Under the pieces are notes generated by a model. That model was not told where the DNA came from. It saw only the letters and a list, made by a program, of their open reading frames with translations, and did not search any database. From the NCBI GenBank assembly GCA_032622095.1, contig CP136064.1, positions 150,599,819-150,663,818 of the forward strand: a stretch of 64,000 nucleotides of DNA, given 5' to 3'. Shown one piece after another: positions 1 to 11,100 of this stretch; the stretch's first letter is position 1, and every line of letters starts with the position of its first letter. Both the position numbers and the translations under genes were made by a program. Source of the stretch: Siphonodentalium dalli. Lineage: Eukaryota; Mollusca; Scaphopoda; Gadilida; Siphonodentaliidae.

Positions 1-640
1 CTGAGCAACGGAGTAATGATGAGCCGCACCACTCCATACCACCCTACTGGAAATTCACAGTGCGACGATTCAATGGCGTGATATGGAAAGCAGTGCACTT
101 ATCATTGCATTCCCATAAACTGAAGACTGAACGTTGGGAACATGTGTTACCGATTGCACTGCATTCTATTTGCTCACTCATCTCGACTGTTCAAATACGC
201 CAGACATACCAGCAATGGTACTTCATTGCCTCAATGGCTGACTACCCCAGGACCGGTACTTCTACGTCGATTCGTCCGATGTACCATGTATGATCCTTTC
301 GTCGATGAGGTCACTCTTCTAGAAGCGAACGACCAGTACTCGCATGTCAAGCTACCGAATGGACAGGAAAAAAAATTTTCTACCAAAGACCTCGCGCCGA
401 GTAGGCGTACCACCGAACCCACTGATTCCTTGCCTACTAGTACACCTGAGAACAATATTGTGCCGAGTATTCCTATGTCCAACTCCAAGGACAGTACTAA
501 TGACAATGCGCCCAGTGAAGAGATGGACATCAGTGACAGTACTCATTGTGATAATCCTATTATTGACTCCGAAGTTCGCCAAGAACTTCGTCGGTCTGCT
601 AGAACAATTGTGCCACCTGATAAACTGAATTTGTAAATTA
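1..640 (+). mobile_element. Ty3/gypsy-like retroelement, integrase C-terminal part (decayed, cut by window edge)
   Basis: Three plus-strand frames successively give integrase-like motifs: TTPYHPTGN near 35-55, FNGVIWKAV near 66-95, then a linker and a long acidic tail ending at the stop near 636. Chromodomain-less gypsy integrases often end this way. There are at least two frameshifts (near 60 and near 205), so the copy is dead. No LTR could be delimited; the upstream gag-pol lies outside the window. Host-gene origin is unlikely. Confidence 0.75.
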
Positions 641-1111
641 GAACTAAATTTGAATTGCTCTTCAACATTTATTGGTATGGGTGAATGTGGTATTTACGGT
701 AATTTTGTTCCGTAAGGTAACACCTGTTTTGATTCCGTGATTTGTTCTCCATCCTTGAATGTACAATTCCGGCTTTTCTTCTAGTCTGATAAAGCCTAGA
801 ATATTGTCTAAAATCATCGTTCCACTCATAGACACTTCACCATGGTTTACAACAATTGCATTACCCATATATACATAAAATACTTGTATTTACATCCAGA
901 ATGCTTGGCACTGGTGCGTATGTCCATGGGGCGGTGTGGCAGCAAAAGAGTTAATTTGTTTATTTTCGGAAATTTTGATTGCATAGCATGATAATTTGAA
1001 CAAATAACAATGATCTTGTCAATATTCAGTGTATGACACTTTAACTTTAGTAATACTCAACCATGTATTGATTGGCCAGGTCCGTATATTTTTGGCAGAG
1101 TAATACGGCCC
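641..1111. other. Unassigned sequence after the gypsy-like fragment
   Basis: No coding signal or clear repeat structure seen. It may include the 3' part of the gypsy-like element (non-coding end or LTR), but I cannot find a polypurine tract or LTR boundary. Confidence 0.4.
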
Positions 1112-1312
1112 TTAACCCTTTCAGTGCCAAGTCCGATTTTTGTATCAACCCATATTTCCTTGATCATTTTTCAAATTTATTGATTATAATAATGTGATAC
1201 ATTCTTAGAGCTCTTTCCATCAATGTATCAATTATTATAATCAATAAATTTGAAAAATGATCAAGGAAATATGGGTTGATACAAAAATCGGACTTGGCAC
1301 TGAAAGGGTTGA
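1112..1312. mobile_element. piggyBac-like foldback MITE
   Basis: A 193-bp element at 1116-1308 made almost entirely of two inverted arms of about 80 bp, identical over nearly their whole length, around a loop of about 35 bp. Ends read CCCTTTCAGTGCC and its complement. Flanks are TTAA (1112-1115) and TTGA (1309-1312), consistent with a TTAA target duplication that has lost one base. CCC ends with TTAA sites are typical of piggyBac-group MITEs. The near identity of the arms suggests a young copy. Confidence 0.8.
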
Positions 1313-1377
1313 TTAGTTCATTTTAGTCAAGTTTTTGTGGGCTGGCATGCATCCAGGCTGGTGCGAGACAGTTTATA

Positions 1378-1880
1378 GAGTGATAACTCAAACTAACTTC
1401 AACCAATTTAATTCATATTTGTTATATCGGTCTGTTGCAACAATATCTCGAACGAGTTTAAAAACCATGTTTTCCCAATGTTTTATATGAGAGTTATGGA
1501 ACTTTAATAGTTTGTCTATTTTTAGTGATTTTGATCGTTTGCGACCGTTAGTGTGATAACTCAAACAAACCTTGACAGATCTCAAAGTATCATATTCTGA
1601 TCATCATGAAATTTGTCATGGATGTTAATAGTGACATGTAGATGGAACAAGTTATTTTGGGGTCATTCGGCCATAAAACATGGCCATCGGCAGCCATCTT
1701 TGATTTTACTCTTTGCATGATTAAATCGTTTGGAAGGGCTACAGGCCGTAACTTTGGTCGGACCATTATGAAATTTGTCATGGCTGTGGACATATGATAT
1801 TTAGAATCGAACGAGTGATTTCTTTTGTCATTTGGCCAAAAAAAACTTGGCCACCAGAAGACATCTTGAATTTCAATTTT
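1378..1880 (+). repeat. Satellite fragment, Helentron-like family
   Basis: Two diverged monomers of the satellite seen at 11.0, 17.0, 35.0 and 61.0 kb. Shared words are GAAATTTGTCATGGATGTTA, GACATGTAGATGG and TTTTGGGGTCATTCGG. A short direct repeat (GTGATAACTCAAAC at about 1380 and 1553) precedes it. No terminal hairpins, so this is a scrap. Confidence 0.7.
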
Positions 1881-3560
1881 TTTGTTTAGTTATTCTCGGT
1901 CAAACAGATTCACTGTTATGGGCAAAAAAAACTCTACCAATATTTAATGTGCAACCCTTGTTTAAAATTTTGATCGCGATGGCACAATAACCTTGGCGAG
2001 GTTAGTCGCGGGGGGAACATTTGGTACCGGTATGTCAGACTTCCTCAACAGTGTTGTGTATGGTAGCCAGGTAAATGCTTTCTCAATTATGTTTGGCATA
2101 GCTACCACAATTCGAACCCACATCTCTGATGCGATTCTTGTCTTCATTTAAGTTAACCTTGTGAACCCCCACCCAAGCTGCGTACTTTGTTATGACAAAA
2201 ACAAAATCACATATTTTATATAGACCATAGTATCCTTCTCTTCTCTTTAAAAGCGTATCTCTCACTTTTTTGTGACTATATATTACAATATTATAAGCCA
2301 GAAATACTGTTACTAATTGCATGTATATAAACCCCACTCATTTCCAGATAAAAGAACAAAAAAGTTACATTTATTGTCATGGTTGCGGGTGAGGAAGATA
2401 TTCAGGGTGGCGCGAGATGTTGTGGAACACACTACACAGGTATTCTCTGGAAGTCACCCATTATGGATGGATTGGACATTTCCCTATTCTCAGGGCAGAT
2501 AGTTCTTAGAACTCACAAACTTGATTTCATTTTCACAATTTGTTGTTGACATGAAGCGACACTTGACTTTAATTACTTAAATTAAATGTAATTGAAGTTT
2601 AAGCAAACATATGGAATGCTAAATTGTTTGTATAAAAAGAAACAGCCATTAAGAAGTGTAAATGGAGTCAATATTGAAGTCTTTCCTTATCTTGTATGGG
2701 AGAGGGTTTGAATTAGCCACCAACAAGTTGCATATTGAAATATTATTCCGTATTTGCATTGCCTGATATGGTGGCATGTAACATAGAGTAGGAAATTAAT
2801 GAGCCACAGGGTGTAGTTGCACCTGATTTGGAATCACAATCAGACATGAATTGATGTAATTTTGCACGTACACTATTCTTTTCATGGACATTTCAGTGCT
2901 ACAAGATGCATAACTCTTTAGATTCTTTCAAATTGATTTACAGATGTATTGATATGGCTTAATGCAAAGAAATGTGCATTATACTGTGATGCTCTGGTTT
3001 ACTAGTATTTGTACAAGAACAAACTAGATGTGGCAGTTGTAGGTTCAAACCCTGACATAGAAAAGAAATAACACCCATTTTGAACTGTTATCAAAGTTAT
3101 TAAGATATCGAAACTTGTCCATCTTTAATATCTTAATGTCTTACTATGGCCATCCATCTTGATAAGAAATAATGATTTGCTTGCACTCTTCAGTACTGGA
3201 CTCTGCACAGACTTCCCAGTTTTATTGACATCTGTCCAATTACAAAGTCAGTTTGAACATTTAATCACTTGGGTCAGGTTAAAATTCATTTTGATGTGCA
3301 TGAATCCATCCTTTACTAAATACTTATTGAGTAGTTCCCTTTATAGAAAATGTCTGTAGGCCATTTACGGCCATTTTGTTGAACGTATTATCTGAACATT
3401 TCCCAGCAATATGAATCATTGTGACCTTGTGCACTTGTTTTTTATATGTTTGTTTATATTTCCTGAACTTTCCTCCAGTTGAATAATAGACCATTCCCAC
3501 AGATCCCAATGTATACTTTTATAACTAATGTATTCACAATGAATACATCACCGCTCAACA
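1881..3560. other. Unassigned intron or upstream sequence
   Basis: AT-rich, with stops in all frames. I searched it for the missing N-terminal PEX2 exon without success. No transposon ends recognised. Confidence 0.4.
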
Positions 3561-4702
3561 GTTCATTCATGATGGAAGAAGTTTTTCATGAACACAAAGA
3601 TAGAGACATGCCTGTATATGATGCGAAAGCAGCTTTTGATGTTGTTTCCAAGGAAATCCTGCTACATAAAGCCTATATTCTGGATAGTAACCCTATACAA
3701 CTTTTTGGTCTCTAATCGACGAACTCCATTCCAACTGTAATTCCAACTGAAGTTCAGTTAGAAATTCGAACTCCATTCCAACTGTCCATGCTTTAGCCAT
3801 AACTGATGCCTCTATTGGGAATTTAACTGTTAATGCAACAACCTGTGTCAATGATATAGCCCTGCTTAGCAGTAACCCATTGGATCTACAACAACTTCTC
3901 AATATTGCATACAACTAGAGTGCAGCTCACAGATATCTTATGCTTCATCATTGAAGTAAGACCATAAAAAAGATCGCTCATTCTACACACACAATTTGGT
4001 TGATGAATGTCACTCGGTCTCTATATTGTGGACAAAGCTAAACATCTAGGAATTCTGAGGTCAACAAGTATAGACATGCAACAATAGAGGATAATATAAG
4101 GAAAGCTAGAAAGACAGCGTACAGTTTAATGCAAATTGGATTACATGGAGCAAATGGATTAGATCCTGAAACTTGTAGCCATGGCGATGAAAGCACTACA
4201 CATACATGTATACTTGAAAAAGAATATGAAAAAATCAACTATCTTCTCCAAATCACTGACATTCATCGAGGTTGAATAGTTTACACCTGGTAAGATATAC
4301 CCATGCATGATGATTCTTTCAACTCAACAAACTGATATACCTAAACTTGCAATCAAATTGAGACTCATCATTGATACTTATTATTGTCAATCACATAGAA
4401 GTAAATTCCAGTCTGACAGATATCATCCAGAGCATCCACTATGCACTATAGAGGAAGAGATAAGAACCCACTTTCTTCTCCCTTTGAAGTACTTAAACCT
4501 ATTCGGAGCAGTGTAATTAATGCTATATGTCCTCGACCTAAGAGCATCTGTACCAACAGATGATGATCAGAAGATACAGTTCATCCTCTCACCAACCATA
4601 CCAACAGTTTCTTCAGATACATCTGCATATATTGATGATTATAGCGGAAGATTAATATATATTCTCCATACTGACAGATTGAGAGAATTTTCTAATATCT
4701 AA
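3561..4702 (+). mobile_element. LINE 3' fragment (reverse transcriptase and C-terminal region), decayed
   Basis: Plus-strand pieces match a non-LTR retrotransposon in order: an RT palm motif (DAKAAFDVVSKE near 3620-3660), a motif-C region near 3835-3870 reading CVNDIALLS in place of the usual ADD core, a RKARKTAYSLM / GLHGANGLDPET segment near 4098-4172, and a C-terminal CTIEEEIRTHFLL motif near 4443-4480. Frameshifts and stops separate them and the catalytic aspartate pair is lost. It ends with a stop at about 4700, close to the next PEX2 exon. Confidence 0.8.
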
Positions 4703-4905
4703 TATTCACAGAGAACAACAATGCATGTACCACACCTTTTGCATAAAGATACCTTTTAGCTGCCAGAGATTTATATGTATATACGAAACACAGAACAAAT
4801 TATCTTGTACTGTTCATTTGTATTGTCTAACAACAGAAAACATTACAATGTGTTATATGACTAAATATGTCTGTTTGTTTAAACAAATTTTATTCAACTT
4901 TTCAG

Positions 4906-5109
4906 TACACAGTACTAGTGAGTGGTTCAACCCTGGGACAGGATATGCTAAGTTTGAAGTATACAAGTCTAACATCAGGAAGTGGGGCACCAGTCTTATC
5001 CAGACTCCAGAAGAATCTGTATGCACTCATCCTGATTGGTTGCCCGTGGATCAAAGAGAGGCTCACTGATTTACTGAGTTTAGTGAAACTGGAAAACTTT
5101 ACTTCACAT
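4906..5109 (+). CDS. pex2: PEX2 internal exon (first one visible)
   Basis: 68 codons, phase 0 at both ends. The acceptor is a pyrimidine-rich tract ending TTTTCAG at 4905; the donor is GTTAGT at 5110. The translation contains GQDMLSLKY and LIGCPWIKERLTDLL, matching the PEX2 segment just before the first hydrophobic helices. It begins with a continuing residue, not a start codon, so at least one coding exon precedes it. I looked for that exon in 1-4905 and did not recognise it. Confidence 0.88.
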
Positions 5110-8100
5110 GTTAGTATGATTATAGATTTATTGAATTGCTGAGCTTCTTTTTTTTGTCAGTTTAGAAGCTTTGAATCTGCATTATTGCTCCATTTTGGTT
5201 AATTTTAAAATAGAAGACCTAAATTTGTGAGACAAAATAGATGCACTAGACACAAAAGATGCAGAATATCTATATGAAATTCTGAATGTATCAGTGGAAT
5301 TGCTAGATCCATTGGAACGTAGGGGTCATCTCAAAACTACTATCGGGATCCCGATAAATATCCCGATAGGATTCCGATAACTCAAAACTATCTTCTAAAT
5401 TTCCCAATAGATTCCGATAGAGCAGTCACCATTTCCCGAAAATATTCCGATACCGCATCTAAATATTCCGATAACACTTTCCGAAAGTAATGTACGTAGC
5501 GTATATTGCCAACTTTCCGATAATTTACCCATTTATTTCAAGAACAATTAGGCCTATGTCTGTTTTAATAATCGACGAATCGAGCATGTTGTTTTGTTTA
5601 TGTGTTTCTGTTTCCGGTTCTATTTGTTGTCATTACTTTTGGATTCGTCCACAGCCTTCTTTGTAAGCATATTTTTATTGGGGTGGAAGCTTGTTTAAAA
5701 GAATTAAAACTCTACACGTTTCAAGTTTTGATTCCAAGTTATTAAATTGTCCATTGAATTATTTTTGCATATTATTCATACAGCACATATCTCCTAGAAA
5801 CGCTCTGAAGGAAACATAAAAAGAAATGGTTTCATAAAGGTAGTATCCATTCAACACTAGCAATAGACTGTTCCAAAGTGAACGTGATAAAAAATTTAAA
5901 TATATATTTGATAAAATTCGAATAAATTACCAAACATGTGAAATAAATGCCATAAGATTACGATAATTACTACACATTGGCTTCAAATAGTTGATTTTCG
6001 ATCGCAGGTATCTTGCTTCAAACAATGTTTGAGAACTATATTGCTCGGCTGATTTTTCTCACCTGATTTGCGCTTATTTTTGGCGCCATCAGTATCTTGT
6101 AAACAATTCACGCCACCAGGATTTCGATTCATCATTCAAGAATAAATTTGTTCTCAAAACTACGGGCAATAAATATAATTTCTCCCGTGTATTGTTTTTA
6201 AATCATACTCAGTGTAAAATTGACAAGGTAATTCTTAAATGCAGATAACGAAATGCGCTAAATCATTAATTTTGAAAATGGCGCGTCTTGCACGTGGTCG
6301 CCTCGCCGCCTATACTGACACAAATATTAAAACATAACACAAGTTTTACGCAGTCAATTCTTTAATTTTTCACATCACAATTTGGCGTATTTCTTGGAGA
6401 CTATCTAAGTGATAATGCGCAGTGAATGTGAACATTAGTAATCTCACAAGAACAAAATAATCAGCGGTGACAAAAATGTTTACCCCTCCGAGAACCTCAT
6501 ATGCACCTAATGTTCGTACTTGACCCAGTTATGATCGATAGATCCCTGCACATTTCGATGCGTCGATCATGCCGTCATATATGACATAATATTTATTGGC
6601 AAGTCATTTTAAAACAATGTACTGGCTATTAATATCGAAAGTACGCGCATTTGAGATATCAAACTAAATAAAAGTTAGCAAGACATCTTTTTGAAAACAA
6701 AAATGACTAAATATAGGAGCAGGCCTACTACAAATAAATCGCATTGTGTTACCTTGACCTTGATGATGCAATCATGATATTCGACAATGTCAACATAATT
6801 AGGCTATGTTCAACTTATCGAAATAATCAATGCAGCCTTATAATTAGTAGTAATTACAGAAAACGAAATTAATGTAGAATATGAAAAGCAGCCCATGCAC
6901 ACATTTAATTGCCAGTTAAATGTTATTATTACTTCGCGTATTTATAACCTTTGCACTGCAGATTTGCATGGAATTTTCAATTCATATTTTCAAAGGTCTG
7001 TATAGACGCTCTTTATTTACCATATTACGATTCATGAAAAAACTATGGAATATTACTGCTAAATGTTGCTAAAACTTTACATGTACAGCAGGACACCCCC
7101 CATATGTCATGTTACAAATTTCTATAGCCTACTCTTGACTAAAGGGTAGAGTACCGAGTAGATATTCATGGCATGCATGATCGATCTACCCCCCCCCCCC
7201 CCCCCCCCCCCCCCCCCGAAACTGCATGACCATGCAGAATGTAGGCATAACAGCAAAATTTCCTGCTTAGGCTAAAGTTAAACCCACTATGGAGATATCT
7301 TTTTCTTTCTACGGCTGTCTACTGGCGAGATTTGTTGTTTCCATGCATGTGCATGTGCCTCCATATTTAAAAGTCGGATGTATTTAAACACAAGCTTTGA
7401 AGATAGTATAGGCCTACAACTGCATACATATTTGGGTATGCTCCCCGTGAATTGATTTTGAAGATTTCCCGATGGGTGGGGTGTATTGTCCGGCTAAAAT
7501 ACCGATATTGTACGTAGCACCCACTGATCACCACAGTATAACATATAATAGTTCTACGACACGTGTCCCCTGATACTGTAAAACTTTATACTAACGATTT
7601 CTCATATTAGGAAACTATTAAATCAATAATAAAGATAGGCCTATAAAACATAAAATCCCGATAAAAGTCCGGAGTATAATCCTGATACAGAAACTTTCCA
7701 AACAACATGCGTTGTTTTCGGAATATGATACTCCGAAATGAAAGTAAACTCCGATAGAATCCCGATAGATTATGTAAATATTCCGATAATTTCCTGAAAA
7801 ACGTTGCATCATTTCCCAATAATTTCCCGATAACTGTATATATATGCTATCGGGATCTATCGGGAAATAGGCTGATTTTTTAGATGACCCCTTAGTGGCA
7901 TGGTTTACGCCATCTAAGTTCCATCTTGGCCCCTAAACGCTATGGGCGGCTATGATTCCTATAAAAGTAACAATTATGACCAACGGACATGTATTTATCA
8001 ACTAAATACTATTAATACAAGTGTGAAACCATCCACTCACCTATGTGTCATCTATCCTTAAAATCCGACAAATAACAGAACGTAAACACTGACATGTCAT

Positions 8101-11100
8101 GTGTTCGTCGATCATTGCATGTGACCCATCATTTCATGAATTCCCCTGTGAGTTTCCCGTGCACATGTCAAGGTAATCACATGCGTTCACATTGAGCGTA
8201 CAATTCATGCAGCCTGATATAATTCAAGTTGATGGTAACTACAATCTGTGCATGCGTGTAGTTTTTACAACTAACTAATTCCAATTTGTTACACATGCGT
8301 ACTGTTAAATTCCTGATACAGTCATGCGGGTTGCAGAATCATGTTCGGTGACATTTCCATGCACGAGATGCACGTAGTCATGTGATATGTTAGCTCCTCC
8401 CTACTTCGGCCATTTAACAACGGTTTGTCAACATGTTTTCCGACTGAATTTTTGGATTAAATAATTATACACACGTTCTGGTAGGTGTCAGAGCTAATAT
8501 AAATTGCAATATTGTTATATTAATGACTGTTAGTTGATTCTTAATATTAAGTGTATTAAAAAAAATTAGCTACTCGCCGATGCTGAAGCGCAAGGGCGGT
8601 CCGACCTGTATTGCATTAGCAATATTACCAGGTCAGAGCCTGACTATGGAATTGCATATATTCTAATTTCCATCCCAAGTTGAATATTTGTCACTAAAAT
8701 GCACATTCTGAAGGAGAAGGGCTTCTGTTTTTCCCCATTTATTGGTGGCTGGTACAAATATTTTGAATGGAGTTTGTTGTTATCGTCTATGCCACTCATA
8801 TGCATCATCACTCGGCAGAACTTCCGGTCAGCCGAGGTTGACACGTTTTCCAATTTCTAAGGATGATTTTTCCTTTTAAAACATCAAATATGTAGTTTTA
8901 AATATCAAAACTACGCAGAAGAAGAAGAAATGACATCATACTTATGACAGGATGAGGTTCTAAATAACAGTACCATGCCATTCCGTCGTATTTAAAAACT
9001 CTTATGGCGAGAGAAGAAGGGAAGTTGCGAACAAGGTGAAAACAAAGATGGCCGAGCCCTTGCCTGCTGCATTTCTGTCAATTTTGACAGAAGTTGAGAG
9101 ACTGGTGGCGACTTTATTCCTATGTTATGCACCTATAACAACTTTCTACCGAAGACTAATTAGATGTTCAGTTTTGAAGGATATGGTATTCCCAATATTA
9201 TTACACATGTATACTTCAACTTCAATTTCTTGGACTGTTGAAATGAAAATTAAATTATATTTCTGCCTTGATGCAGTTCATCATCATTCATCACACAGAA
9301 GATTGAACTATGCTTTTGATAATTTATTCATCTAATTATCACTGTGGCAGAGATATAGTGCTTTCATCATGAAGTTGTTCAGCTTAATCTACGGTACTTT
9401 CATGGCGAGAGCGATATTCTTGCGAGTTATGGTTATATGAACTCTGTACACCATAATCTTACGCAGGATAACCCTAAGCGGAGATGTCCATCCATGTCCT
9501 GGACCTGCACCAAAATATCCATGTGTTGACTGTTCCAGGGCAATTAGATCGAACAGCAAGGCGATTGATTTAGAGCTGAAACGGTTGACCCATTCTTCTA
9601 ACCGGTTAACCATCGGGGTTAACCGGATTTCAACCGGTTAACCGCTAATTTATAGTGGAATTCTCTCTGACTAATTATGTCGACATTTGCCATGCTCCAG
9701 GGACAGACCTAGGTGAGAAATAGCAGCCGAACTAAAGACCTTATTCGCGGCATTTAACGATATTCAAAAACACGCATTCACTGTTCTTTTGCTGGCTCTC
9801 GTGATGGGGAATGAGCAAGTGAAAATTGTGAATGGCAGGGGATGCTTATTTGCAATTGCCGCCATTTGCCGGTGATCAGCATGTTTGGGCATCTGTAAAA
9901 CGAGTAACAATAGTATGCGTAATTGGGTATTGGTAAAACGAGTAACAATACTATACATTAAAGATCTGTAATATATAATTACCATCATTGGTATATCCTC
10001 CAATGATTTAATAAAAACTGAAACGTAATAACTCATACATGTAGCTAATAAGCTATAGCACTAAAATGAAGGTCAGTTAGGTAATGCAGTCCTATTCAAT
10101 AGGCCTAATACTATTCGTCGGACAAATTTTGCATTCCGCAAACATTTTTTTGTTTGCATTGTCTTCTACCAATCGGAAATTCGCCCACACTTCTGATTTA
10201 CGCGATTCCATTTAGATAATAGCCGTCTTGAAGCGTCTTCCTTCTCAAAATTCAACACGAAATAATACCTGAGGGGTGTCTATCAGATGACAGATTCACT
10301 GATTCAGTGACGTCATTGCATTGAACTATCCCGCCTTGATACACAGTGACTGCACACGTGCTCTTGTCGGAAGATCAGAGAAAACTTCAAAGGGCCGGAA
10401 TTGATTGAAGGTCGCCGACACTTGCAGACAGTTCGAGAATTGCTACTAAGTATCTGATACTATCGCGTGTACCAATTAATGCTTGCGTTGCACTCTACTA
10501 TCGGTGACACAGGATTTAGTATTAGTTTTGCATCATTTAACCTAATATTTTGAGGATTATTCACGTTCACATTCAACTGATAACGGGATGCGGTTTCGTC
10601 CGGTTCATTTTTTTCTAACCGGTTACGTCGCTAACCGGATGCTAACCGGTTAACCGTCTAACCGTTTCAGCTCTAGATTGATTGCGACCTATGCGATGAA
10701 TGGACTCATCAAAGATGTTCTGGAATACCAGTAAAGAAGTTTCAGCATTATGAGGAAAATGATATGACATTTGATTTTATATTCACTAAATGTTGTTTTA
10801 CTCGACTCCCTTGCGACCTTGATATCTTTGAATGTGGCCCAAATGAAGACCCAAATAATAGTACATGTATTACTGGAAACTTAAATGATAGTTCTAGTAT
10901 GAATGTAAGCAGCATTAAACCTGAGACATTTTCAGTGTTTAATGGTAAAGGTCTACACTTTTTAGCTCAACTTTACTTTGTAAAGTTTGAGCTATTGCCA
11001 TGGCTTGGTATCTGTCGTGCGTGTGTATGTGTGTGCGTGATTCGTCAACAATTTCCTTTAGCACGGGCTACAGTTCATACCTTTGGTCCGATTATTATGA

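Noticed and set aside
9036-9335. 99-residue plus-strand ORF beginning near ATGGCCGAGCCC as a candidate exon
   Set aside because: No family resemblance, no convincing donor supporting an exon, and it is in the wrong place to be the missing PEX2 N-terminus.
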